The notes below the pieces were generated by a model. That model was not told the DNA's origin, did no database searches, and worked only from the letters and a program-made list of their open reading frames with translations. Of a stretch of 64,000 nucleotides of DNA, positions 38,335-46,067 are shown piece by piece. Position numbers and translations under genes: made by a program. Source of the stretch: Neomicrococcus lactis. GTDB taxonomy: Bacteria > Actinomycetota > Actinomycetes > Actinomycetales > Micrococcaceae. The stretch is taken from positions 868,001-932,000 of the forward strand of contig NZ_JACHBL010000001.1 of assembly GCF_014200305.1 (NCBI RefSeq). The letters run 5' to 3'. How positions within the stretch are numbered: the stretch's first letter is position 1; the number at the start of each line of letters is the position of its first letter.

Positions 38335-41300
38335 TCAGTCAGCACTATCAGGGGAGATACGCAGGGGGCGGAGCCCGCTTGGTGTGGTGGTGGTGAAGGC
38401 GTAGCGACCGAGCATGTTGACGTGTTGATCGCCGAGCGGGGACAGGCGGGCGATATCGGCGTCGTCCACGAGGTTGCCGGCCTCGCGCAGTGCATTGATG
38501 GAGGCATCGGTGTAGCGGGTGTTCCAGAGCACGATGGCGTTCAGGACCAGGCCGAGTGCACCGAGCTGGTCTTCCTGGCCTTCACGGTAGCGCTGGTAGA
38601 TCTGTCCGCGCCGCCCGTGGAAGATCGCGCGTGCCAGGCGGTGGCGTGATTCCTGGACGGTCTGCTGCGTATGGGTCGTTCGTCGGTAGGTTTCCTCGAG
38701 TGGGTCGATGAGGGCGAGCAGGTGGATGGTCTTGTCCATGCGCCCATATTCGGTGATCGCGGCACCGAGTGGGGACGGGCTGCCGTCACGGGAGAGCATG
38801 CGCAGCAAGTCGTAGGCGCGCACCGTCCCTGTCGCCAGAGACGCAGCGACGCGGGTCATGTCATCCCAGTGTGCGGCGATCCTGGCTAAGTTGATCCGGT
38901 TGCGGGCGACATCGTTCAGCGACCCGTAATCGGAGTCCGTGGTGCCACGCGGGGTTGCGCGCCAGAGGCGTTGGTCGGACAGGTTGGCGATCCGTGGCGA
39001 GAACCGGTAACCCAGAAGGGCGAAGATCCCGAAGACCATGTCGGAGTAGGAAGCCGTGTCCGAGGTGATCGTTTCTGGTCGGGGACCGCCGTCGAGGTTC
39101 AGTATCGTGTCCAGCGCGTAGAGTGAATCACGCACGGTGCCGGGCGCGACAGTGGCGCCGATGCCGGCCACCTGGTCGTTGACCGCGTTGAACCACGTCA
39201 GCCCGCGTCCTCGGCCGAAATACTTCGGGTTCGGGGCAGCGTTGATCGTGCGTACCGGGACCACGAACCGCAGACCATCGACGGAGGCCAGCAGCCCACC
39301 ACCCCACACCTGGGCGACAGGGATCTCACCCTGGGCCTTGATTAGGGTCGCGTTTGCGGCGGAGTGGGTCTCGCTGCGCAGGTAGTTGGCATCCACGTGT
39401 CCGAGCCGAGCGCGCGTCAGGGACGGGTGTCCCTCGGCAACCACGGGTGTCAGGCCAACTTTGCAGGCCTCTGCGACCAGCAGCGCCGCAACCGAGCGCG
39501 GCAGATCATCCATGCGGGCCTTGGACTGCCCGATGTGGGTGTAGGCGTCGAGGAACCCGGTCCAGGAATGAACCTCCAGCAGCAGCTCGGGAAGATCCAC
39601 CCGTGGCAGCATCGAGGCGACCTGCCCACGGAGTTCACGCAGCGAGTCCGGGATCTCCAAGGCATCCAGACGGTCAACCTTCAAACGTGTGCGCCCGTCC
39701 GTACTTGAGGGTTCCAGCCGTACCGAACCGTTCGGGCCCACTTCCTCGAGGCTTGCCGTCAAGCTCCTCCAGGCCGTATCCAGCACCTCAACACGATCGT
39801 TCATGTGCTCGGCAGCCGGCCCTTCCAGGCCCAAGCTGGTCAGCGCCCGATCGCGTACCTGCTCCCACTGCTCACCATCGAGCAGCTGGGCGCGTGGGTC
39901 GCCCCACCGGGTCGATGGTGTGGCAAACACGTCCCGACGGCGCAGGCAAACGCGTAGCTGCTCCAACACGCACAAAACCCATGCTTCCCGGTCAACTTCT
40001 ACCCCGTCGCGACAGAACACCGCCGCGCGCCAGGCAGCCGGTACCAAGGCCTCGGTAACGTCGTCCTTGTGGAGCTGCCGGCGGCCACGCAGGGCTTCCA
40101 ATCCGGCCAGGGCATCAAGCACAGGCTGTCCCGTTGCCGTTGCCCGCAGTGGCAACACGGTAGCCAACAACCCCAGGAATGGGGCAACCGTCCGGTATCG
40201 GCGGGCCACCTGCACACGCATCGCGCCCTCCAGTCCCGAGGCGTCCGGGATGAGAGCACCGACCGTGTCGGCGTACTGCGCGATCTGATCCCTTGCGGCG
40301 ACCTTCTCCAGCCGGGCCCATACCGTCGCTACATCGACTTGCTCGCCCGCTTCCTCCAGCAGGCAGACCAATTCACGCCCGACACGGGCAAGAACAGCCG
40401 AGGCTTTCTCCAGCTCCGGCAGTGTCTCCAACCGTGCCGCGACCGCAGCCCTCTTCGAGGGTCCCAATACCTTCGAGGCCATCAGTGCATCGAACAAGTC
40501 CAACGCATCATCGACCGCCGCCACTGACAACGCTTCCACTGTCGCAACCAACGTGGCCGTGCGGCGCGGCTCCGCCAACCGGCGCAGCGACTGCGCCTTT
40601 GCTTCCACCCCATACCGTGCCAGCGCCCGTAACCGGGATGCCGGCATTCCTGAAGTCTCCACCGCGCCAATACCCAGGGCCCTGACTTGCTCGACCCGCG
40701 CCAGGGCCTTGTTCAAGGCAGGCCCGGACAACCTCACAGGCCCTGCGCGTAATGCTTCTAACCTGGACCCACGGGCACCCTCATCAACGGCCAGCAATCC
40801 AAGCAAACGTCCCGGCAACTGAGGATCCGCGGCCATTGCTGCCCCAGCCAGTCGCTCGTACAGCTCCGACCCTGCACGTTCACGGGCAGCCTGAACCGAC
40901 TTCAATAGTCTCGTCACTCCAGGAAGGAGTATCTGTTTCCGACGCAACCAGGCCACCGCATGGGCGAACAACGCCTTCGGCCCCTCACCGTGCGTCCAGG
41001 CGCGCGAGTAAACGAACTCGCTCAGATCCTCGACCGCAGCTCCCGAGAAGTCCCCATAGCCATAGAGCCGGCGGATCTCCCGCGCATGAGCGTTCGGAGT
41101 CGCAACCCGCTCGGGGTACCGCTTGATCACCGACGGATCATTGATTCGGAGCTGTGCCGCCAAATATTCCACCACGGACCACGGAACATCCAGCGGATCC
41201 GACAGGAACGCCCCCAGGAACCGCACTGTCCCAACCTGAAGCGCAAAACCGAGCCGATTATGCTCACCGCGACGCTCAGCAATCCCTTCCAGGTCAGCCG

Positions 41301-41403
41301 CGTCGAGATAGAAGAACTGCTCCAGCTCCGCCGGAGATGGTTCGCCTACGAACCGCCCGAACACCACCGTTTGTTCCTCGGTCAAATATTGATCAGTCGG
41401 CAT
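38335..41403 (-). CDS. tnpA: Tn3-family transposase TnpA
   Basis: 1022-residue DDE transposase of Tn3 size. The N-terminal DNA-binding part (FGRFVGEPSPAELEQFFYLD) recognises the ends. The catalytic core contains TSDTASYSDMVFGIFALLGY with one catalytic Asp, LIKAQGEIPVAQVWGGG upstream, and the C-terminal LARAIFHGRRGQIYQRY segment. It starts 28 bp inside the right inverted repeat, and the reading frame is intact, so it should be active. Confidence 0.97.
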   Translation of the reverse strand: MPTDQYLTEEQTVVFGRFVGEPSPAELEQFFYLDAADLEGIAERRGEHNRLGFALQVGTVRFLGAFLSDPLDVPWSVVEYLAAQLRINDPSVIKRYPERVATPNAHAREIRRLYGYGDFSGAAVEDLSEFVYSRAWTHGEGPKALFAHAVAWLRRKQILLPGVTRLLKSVQAARERAGSELYERLAGAAMAADPQLPGRLLGLLAVDEGARGSRLEALRAGPVRLSGPALNKALARVEQVRALGIGAVETSGMPASRLRALARYGVEAKAQSLRRLAEPRRTATLVATVEALSVAAVDDALDLFDALMASKVLGPSKRAAVAARLETLPELEKASAVLARVGRELVCLLEEAGEQVDVATVWARLEKVAARDQIAQYADTVGALIPDASGLEGAMRVQVARRYRTVAPFLGLLATVLPLRATATGQPVLDALAGLEALRGRRQLHKDDVTEALVPAAWRAAVFCRDGVEVDREAWVLCVLEQLRVCLRRRDVFATPSTRWGDPRAQLLDGEQWEQVRDRALTSLGLEGPAAEHMNDRVEVLDTAWRSLTASLEEVGPNGSVRLEPSSTDGRTRLKVDRLDALEIPDSLRELRGQVASMLPRVDLPELLLEVHSWTGFLDAYTHIGQSKARMDDLPRSVAALLVAEACKVGLTPVVAEGHPSLTRARLGHVDANYLRSETHSAANATLIKAQGEIPVAQVWGGGLLASVDGLRFVVPVRTINAAPNPKYFGRGRGLTWFNAVNDQVAGIGATVAPGTVRDSLYALDTILNLDGGPRPETITSDTASYSDMVFGIFALLGYRFSPRIANLSDQRLWRATPRGTTDSDYGSLNDVARNRINLARIAAHWDDMTRVAASLATGTVRAYDLLRMLSRDGSPSPLGAAITEYGRMDKTIHLLALIDPLEETYRRTTHTQQTVQESRHRLARAIFHGRRGQIYQRYREGQEDQLGALGLVLNAIVLWNTRYTDASINALREAGNLVDDADIARLSPLGDQHVNMLGRYAFTTTTPSGLRPLRISPDSAD

Positions 41404-41431
41404 ATCACCACGCTACCTCGCGCCCGAGCAG

Positions 41432-41471
41432 GGCTTAGCGCTCAATCCGTCCCCATTACTACCAAGACCCC
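41432..41471 (-). repeat. Right terminal inverted repeat (40 bp)
   Basis: Exact reverse complement of 27135-27174. The tnpA promoter must overlap it. Confidence 0.97.
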
Positions 41472-41476
41472 GGCTA
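41472..41476 (+). repeat. Target-site duplication, right copy (GGCTA)
   Basis: GGCTA directly outside the right inverted repeat, same as at 27130-27134. Confidence 0.93.
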
Positions 41477-41546
41477 CATCCGCGCCTCGGGCGGCGTCTT
41501 CCATGCGATCGTCTGCGGACCGCGGGAACATCCTCATCCAATCGCC

Positions 41547-41576
41547 TTGACAAGACTTGCCACTTCAGAAGATGAT
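41547..41576 (+). promoter_or_regulatory. Promoter of secreted-peptide cluster
   Basis: A perfect -35 TTGACA (41547-41552), 18-nt spacer, and -10-like GATGAT (41571-41576), placed about 45 bp before the first gene of the cluster. Confidence 0.5.
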
Positions 41577-41621
41577 CACTTCCAATCCACAGTGAGGTGG
41601 ATCACATGATGAGGGGGATCA

Positions 41622-42041
41622 GTGGTTCAGGACGTGAACGAAAAACCCAAGCGATCAAAGCCCGGTCGAGCGTCAATCGCTTTGACAAGCGCTCTCGCCT
41701 TATCCCTTTTTGCCGCTCCAATAGCCGCATATGCTGCGGAGTCACAATACGCAAATTCAACATCTCGTATTGAAGATTCATACGCCGCTTCAAGCATAAT
41801 TGGGTCGCACACTGGTGGGCGGGGGTTCGTCTCTGGCAACGCATCCCTCTTGTACGCGCAAGTCGAGAGCCGATCCGCCAGCACCTACAGCATCCTTGCC
41901 TATGCCGTACGCCAATATGGAGGACCGGTAACCATGACGCATGCTCCTCATAGCAACTCATGGAGCTTGTGCAAATGGTACTTAGACGATGGAAAAACAA
42001 CAGCGGGCACACTGAATCTGACTTGTTGGAGGTCATACTAA
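41622..42041 (+). CDS. Small secreted cysteine protein, paralogue A
   Basis: 139-residue exported protein. The signal peptide ends near AAYAAES (about residue 40). The mature part is short, polar and rich in Ser/Tyr. It ends SLCKWYLDDG...LTCWRSY with two cysteines 22 residues apart, which could form one disulfide. It aligns with the protein at 42655: QYA at the mature start, GGR, S-L-x-x-QV, and C-x-W...GT...L-x-CW at the end. I do not recognise the family. GAGGGGG precedes GTG 41622; GTG 41634 is an alternative. It overlaps the next gene as TAATG. Confidence 0.72.
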   Translation: MVQDVNEKPKRSKPGRASIALTSALALSLFAAPIAAYAAESQYANSTSRIEDSYAASSIIGSHTGGRGFVSGNASLLYAQVESRSASTYSILAYAVRQYGGPVTMTHAPHSNSWSLCKWYLDDGKTTAGTLNLTCWRSY

Positions 42042-42658
42042 TGAAGACACGAAGAGTTGAGGTAGGGGGTAGGCGAATAGTGTTCGCAGGCTGCGCGCTC
42101 CTGGTCGGATCTTGTCTTATCTGGGGTGGGGCGAGCGTAGCAAGTGCCAACTCTCGATCAGCAATTAGTGAGAAATTCACTGTTCTGAACGAGGCGCGGA
42201 AAACTGTAGATATTCCTCCAGCGTCGGTTTTCCAGGAACAAGGCCACGGTCAAGGCGGTGTGAAGTCCGACACCGCCCGGTTGATAGGCGAAGTTCAAAC
42301 AACTAACTTCTATGTCGCTACAGATGTCGTAAATAACGTCTGCCTCATAGTGGTCGACGATATTCAGCAGTTCACAGCGTCGACCTGTGCACCCCCCGAC
42401 TTTGTCTCTCAGGAAGGACTAGCCCTAAAGTCCGTGTACCTGGGAAAGAGCACCGAGGCGTTCTTGGTCCCTGATGACGTGACCGTGCAACTTCCCGCTA
42501 TGTGGAAGCGCATCAGCGAAAACCTTGTCGTAGTGACTGGCGCAAACTCACAGGACCGCCGAGCGACAGCGGCTACCTCTGACGGGAAAAAGTTCGAACT
42601 GAAAAGGTACGACGACCCTGCCTCGACTGAGAAGCTACCAATACCGGCAAAGCCATGA
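42041..42658 (+). CDS. Exported protein of the secreted-peptide cluster
   Basis: 205 residues. The N-terminal hydrophobic segment (IVFAGCALLVGSCLIWGGASV) acts as signal or anchor. The mature domain contains NNVCLIVVDDIQQFTASTC with two cysteines, and a C-terminal basic tail. The family is unknown. A perfect GGAGG lies 8 nt before ATG 42041. It is coupled to both neighbours by overlapping start and stop codons, so it probably works with them. Confidence 0.75.
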   Translation: MKTRRVEVGGRRIVFAGCALLVGSCLIWGGASVASANSRSAISEKFTVLNEARKTVDIPPASVFQEQGHGQGGVKSDTARLIGEVQTTNFYVATDVVNNVCLIVVDDIQQFTASTCAPPDFVSQEGLALKSVYLGKSTEAFLVPDDVTVQLPAMWKRISENLVVVTGANSQDRRATAATSDGKKFELKRYDDPASTEKLPIPAKP

Positions 42659-43044
42659 CCACGATGACGGGCCGAAACCGGAAGTTTCCGCTGTATGCAT
42701 TGTGCGCTGCCTTAGTCGCGTGCCTACTGATACCCGCAACCACTGCATTCGCGTATACCGAGGTTCAATACGCGTATGGCACTCAGTCAGGATGGGGGGT
42801 CATCCGTGCCTCTACACAGGGCACCATCGAGGGCGGACGAGTTTACACTGCGGGCTCGCTCTGGACCGTTCAGGTCGACACATGGAGACCCTTCCCTTAC
42901 GACTCGGTTGCGTGGTCTGCCGTGGGCATCCGGTCAGTAGCGGGAAGCCACCTCCCTGTTTCATCTTCTAAGAGCCGCTGCTGGTGGACCTACGGACACT
43001 ACGTCTCAGGTACTCAGCCGCTCTTTTGCTGGAAACGGGTTTAA
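42655..43044 (+). CDS. Small secreted cysteine protein, paralogue B
   Basis: 129 residues. The signal peptide is ALCAALVACLLIPATTAFA, followed by a short mature protein ending SRCWWTYGHY...LFCWKRV. It is a diverged paralogue of the protein at 41622 by the shared QYA, GGR, QV and C-x-W...L-x-CW pattern. Aromatic residues are frequent. The start overlaps the previous stop as ATGA. Possible roles are bacteriocin, signalling peptide or surface protein; none is shown. Confidence 0.72.
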   Translation: MTTMTGRNRKFPLYALCAALVACLLIPATTAFAYTEVQYAYGTQSGWGVIRASTQGTIEGGRVYTAGSLWTVQVDTWRPFPYDSVAWSAVGIRSVAGSHLPVSSSKSRCWWTYGHYVSGTQPLFCWKRV

Positions 43045-43049
43045 AGCCC

Positions 43050-43547
43050 GTGAGTGAAGACCGAACCGTGGAAGCAAGCCCGACCTCGGAGAACCGTATA
43101 ACTACCACTAGGGCAATCCTGGGTGGGGCCGTGGCAAGCCTCGTGATTGCTGGAGGCTTCGGAATTGCCGTACTTATCGCGACGGGACTCAATATGGGGC
43201 TCGTGTTAGGTATCGACGGTAGAGCCCAGTCGGTTAGCAGCTCTGCTCCAGCTGTGGTGCCAGCTTTGGTCGTTTGTGCTGCCGCAGCCCTCCTGTTTGC
43301 ATCACAGGAAATCTGGTGGGCGCCCGTCGCCGGACGTATCACTGCGGGAGCGATTACAGTAGCCGTCATCGTCGTGGGAAGCCTCCAGTACGACGAGCAG
43401 TACTACCGCAATATCGGGGTAGTGCCCTGGTGGGAAATCGTCGTAATAGCGAGCTCGCAATCCATGCTTTCATACGCCTTCGTAGGTATGGTCATTGCCA
43501 GCTTAGTGATAAAAGCTGGCGCCCGACGCGGAAACATGAGCCCCTAG
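43050..43547 (+). CDS. Four-helix membrane protein of the secreted-peptide cluster
   Basis: 165 residues from GTG 43050, with four predicted helices (AILGGAVASLVIAGGFGIAV; ALVVCAAAALLFAS; GAITVAVIVVGSL; then a last one around SYAFVGMVIASLVI) and a short basic tail. No recognised family. It follows paralogue B by 5 nt. In peptide-toxin operons such a protein often gives immunity or export; here that is only a suggestion. Confidence 0.68.
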   Translation: MSEDRTVEASPTSENRITTTRAILGGAVASLVIAGGFGIAVLIATGLNMGLVLGIDGRAQSVSSSAPAVVPALVVCAAAALLFASQEIWWAPVAGRITAGAITVAVIVVGSLQYDEQYYRNIGVVPWWEIVVIASSQSMLSYAFVGMVIASLVIKAGARRGNMSP

Positions 43548-43856
43548 GCGTGTTCGGAGTGGAGTGCGGCGCTACGGAATTTCTCAAGGTGAATGGGGCC
43601 AGTGGGAGTTAGGCGGCTGCTTCTGTGTGGGTTTTCTGGGATGGTTTGTTGATTCATGCCGCGCCTGGGACCCGCTGCGTCCCACGCGTCGTGCTTCGTC
43701 CAGATTGAAAAAACCCTTGTGCTCCGGTCCAGTGGGACGGCGACGGCACGTCTTGGACCATGGGGAACTGTCCCGCCTTCACCGAGGCTGACACACGCCG
43801 CCTGAAGGCTGGGTGTGGGTTGGGTCGGTCACTCCAGCTCCCCCAGAGGAGGAGTA
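43548..43856. other. No gene recognised
   Basis: About 310 bp between the peptide cluster and the relic transposon end. Short open frames on both strands lack ribosome sites and resemblance to anything known. Probably decayed mobile DNA. Confidence 0.4.
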
Positions 43857-43894
43857 GGGGCGCCTTGTAAAAAAGTGAAATATCCGACGTTAAG
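43857..43894 (+). repeat. 38-bp Tn3-like terminal repeat, copy 2 (relic)
   Basis: Begins GGGGCGCCTTGTA and matches 26941-26978 at 32 of 38 positions with a 20-nt identical core. It lies about 35 bp before the remnant transposase, supporting a Tn3-family origin. Confidence 0.6.
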
Positions 43895-43929
43895 GTTTCG
43901 CCGCGCGTCGCAGCGGCCATTATTTACCG

Positions 43930-44424
43930 GACTTGATCTGGTTGGCCCGTGAACGTATCCAAAATCGCCGCGCACTGTTAGACATGATCCGCGTCACTGC
44001 GTCCCTCGCTATCGGGACAGCGCGCGCCGATGACTTGCTCCGCATTCTCTCCCGTGACGGCAGCGCGCCTCCGCCCGATGAAATATACCGACGAATGGAC
44101 TACACACAGCAGACAATCCAGGAGTCCCGCCACCGACTGGCCCCTGCGATCTTCCACGGTCGCTGCGGACAGATCTACCCAGCGCTGCCGTGAAGGCCAG
44201 GAATAAGACCAGTTCTGCGCGCTGGGCCTAGTACCGAGAACCATCGTGCTCTGGAGCACCCTCTACACCGACGTCGCCATCATTACGCTGCGAGGTTGGA
44301 AATCACGTTGATGAAACCGATGTCGCTCGTATATCATCGCTCGGCGACCAAAACATCAACATGCTAGGGTGCTATGCCTTCACTGCATCCCCGTCGACCG
44401 GACTCCGGCCTCTCCGTATGTCTC
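43930..44424 (+). pseudogene. Decayed Tn3-family transposase, C-terminal fragment
   Basis: Translation in shifting frames matches about the last 165 residues of the intact TnpA at 38335. Examples are RVTASLAIGTARADDLLR, TQQTIQESRHRLAPAIFHG, ALGLVPRTIVLW, and GDQNINMLGCYAFTASPS with RPLRMS at the end. It has an internal stop after CQE, a stop after the VLW block, frame changes and a short deletion, and lacks about 85 percent of the gene. It is diverged from the intact copy, so it comes from another, older element. Confidence 0.85.
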
Positions 44425-44427
44425 GAG

Positions 44428-44751
44428 TCAGCTTGCAATTACACCGTACCGTCTCAATTCCAAGTTCTGCGCGGTGTCGTTGGCTATGTCGATTGCCTCT
44501 TCAACATGTACGGAGAAAAGTCTCAGTTTTCCCTCCAGAGGTGAGGGATCGTCAGGTTGGGATAGGACTTCACCATCGGTTTGCTCCACAGCTGCGTAGA
44601 GTTCATCGAGGCTCGCCAAGAAGGTGAGCCGGCGCCCCAGAGGCGTCACAAAAGCAACCTTGGCTTGACCGTTACTGCCGTCGACTTCGATGGCACCTAC
44701 TGGAGAAAGTACTGCCTTTAGGGCGCGTACGAAATAGTCATAGTCTCGCAC
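44428..44751 (-). CDS. Immunity-like protein next to secreted toxin candidate
   Basis: 107-residue acidic, soluble protein without signal peptide, start GTG 44751. No family recognised. It begins 5 nt after the stop of the exported protein at 44757 and must be on the same transcript. A small cytoplasmic protein right after a secreted nuclease-like protein is the usual toxin-immunity layout, and that is the only basis for the call. Confidence 0.6.
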   Translation of the reverse strand: MRDYDYFVRALKAVLSPVGAIEVDGSNGQAKVAFVTPLGRRLTFLASLDELYAAVEQTDGEVLSQPDDPSPLEGKLRLFSVHVEEAIDIANDTAQNLELRRYGVIAS

Positions 44752-44756
44752 GCCCG

Positions 44757-45536
44757 TTACCTGACGTTACTCGGGTAGGCGGTGATGATTCGATAGTCAC
44801 CTGCGGAGACCGCAACGACTGGGTAGAAGGTGTGTACGGTGCGGCCGTCAAAGCGTCTCAGCTCTACGACGCCGCGGTATTTGTATGTCTGGTTAGTTGG
44901 GTTGTAGACGCCACTGTAGACGTGCTGGAGCGCATCAGTGATGGCAAAATCAGCCATGTCACGCCAATTCGCACCCACATAGATAGCCTTGTTTGCCCAG
45001 TCATTCATGTGAGCGTCTTTGATGTGGCGGTATCCCCACCCAGTGGTCCCGCACTTCAGATAGATGGCGCGGTAAGCATACGGAACCGAGTTCAGGTAAA
45101 AGGTTCTGACATTTTTGGTAGATGCGTCGAATGCGCCACAGGCACCCCAAGTAGTTGGTACATATGCTGCTGTGGTGGACATTGCTGAAATGGAACGGAT
45201 ACCACCAGGTGCCGACGCTTGCACGGACCCGGGATCGAGTTGTTTTCCGTTCACCCAAGCGGTCAGTTCGCCGTTTTCAAGTTCCGCATCAAGGCTCTCC
45301 AGTTCATCTTGGGAGAGGCCGCTTTCAGTAGACGCTTCTTCGGAAAGCTGGTCGGCAATTTCTGTCATTTCCCGGTCCGTCAGCGGGTGAGCAAGTGCCT
45401 CACTGTCCGCCTGCGCGATGACTTCCGGCGTGATGGGGACGACCTCGGCGGCCGACGCTTGCGTAGCACCCGAAAAGGTCAGTAATCCGGCCAAAAGCGC
45501 AGCGGCAAGTGATGTCGCAAATCTACCTGATTTCAA
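44757..45536 (-). CDS. Secreted protein with predicted BECR-type nuclease toxin domain
   Basis: 259 residues from TTG 45536, with AGGAGA about 6 nt upstream. The signal peptide ends TQASAAE. A Glu/Ser-rich propeptide-like region runs to about residue 110. The C-terminal ~130 residues hold a compact domain with GYRHIKDAH, an alpha-helical ITDALQHV segment, and strands YRGVVELRRF, HTFYPVVAV and YRIITAYPS. The GYxHIxxxH start followed by beta strands ending YRV/IxTxYP resembles Barnase-EndoU-ColicinE5/D-RelE (BECR) toxin nucleases; this assignment is from pattern only. Two cysteines (GACGAF, LKCGTTG) may form a disulfide. Confidence 0.65.
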   Translation of the reverse strand: MKSGRFATSLAAALLAGLLTFSGATQASAAEVVPITPEVIAQADSEALAHPLTDREMTEIADQLSEEASTESGLSQDELESLDAELENGELTAWVNGKQLDPGSVQASAPGGIRSISAMSTTAAYVPTTWGACGAFDASTKNVRTFYLNSVPYAYRAIYLKCGTTGWGYRHIKDAHMNDWANKAIYVGANWRDMADFAITDALQHVYSGVYNPTNQTYKYRGVVELRRFDGRTVHTFYPVVAVSAGDYRIITAYPSNVR

Positions 45537-45998
45537 TTACTTCTCCTCACAGTATTCGTATTATTACTGCACCGCCAATGAGGTGTGATCAGTTTCGCAT
45601 AAGTTGGTCGCAAATCACTGCATTGGCGGTATAGATCTCCAAAGCCGGATATGGTGGACTGCAGATTCTGCTGGCGATCATGAATACTGGTGGGTAGTCC
45701 TGGTCGTTGTCCTATTCCCGCGGGCTTGCCAGCCGTCATTCCAGCTTTCAAGGAGCTGCACCCCCCGGCGGTCGGCCCGAAACGCTAATGCCATCCGGCT
45801 CTGGCGACGAGCACTGCCCTGCCAAGTCGGCCTTCCTCGCCATGCAACCACAAATCCGCAAAAGCCTCGCCTTCGGCAAGGCGGTCATAGAGGCGGCGTG
45901 TGAATCCTTCGGATATCCGACGCCAAGCCTTCGCGATGTCCGGTAACGATGCTCTGTGCGCCAATCCTCGGATTCACGACGCCCATCGCCAGGGTGCA
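45537..45998. other. No gene recognised upstream of the toxin candidate
   Basis: About 460 bp. The first 60 bp hold the toxin promoter (minus strand, AT-rich TAATAATAC near 45560). The remainder has only short unlikely frames, and none shows a ribosome site or known motif. Confidence 0.4.
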
Positions 45999-46048
45999 CA
46001 AAAAAGTCCGCCCCCACATCAACTAAATGTTGAGTGAGGGCGGACTTT
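45999..46048 (-). terminator. Terminator of the ctaE-qcrCAB operon
   Basis: AAAGTCCGCCC (46003-46013) pairs with GGGCGGACTTT (46038-46048), with an inner partial stem around CATCAAC/GTTGAGTG. On the minus strand a T-run follows. It lies 20 bp after qcrB. Confidence 0.88.
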
Positions 46049-46067
46049 CTAGGTGACAGAAGAACTG

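Larger units (their letters stand above)
27135..41471. mobile_element. Complete Tn3-family transposon with metal-redox cargo
   Basis: The 14,337-bp element is bounded by identical 40-bp inverted repeats (27135-27174 and 41432-41471) beginning GGGGTCTTGGTAG. It is flanked by a perfect 5-bp direct repeat GGCTA (27130-27134 and 41472-41476). Both are the hallmarks of Tn3-family transposition. It encodes a serine resolvase at the left end and a 1022-aa TnpA at the right end. Between them lie disulfide (VKOR, DsbA), metal-sensing, metal-export and cytochrome c maturation genes. The cargo looks richer in G+C than the flanks. The intact ends suggest recent insertion and likely mobility. Confidence 0.97.

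Noticed and set aside
41622-42041. Assignment of the small secreted proteins to the lactococcin 972 family
   Set aside because: Size and signal peptide fit, but the mature sequence lacks the lactococcin 972 pattern and no DUF1430/ABC export pair follows.
43548-43930. A bacteriocin or insertion-sequence gene between the peptide cluster and the Tn3 relic
   Set aside because: Short frames only; no signal peptide, no transposase motif, no inverted repeats that I could find.
45748-46017. An 89-codon minus-strand frame upstream of the toxin candidate
   Set aside because: It runs through the qcr terminator hairpin and has no recognisable domain.
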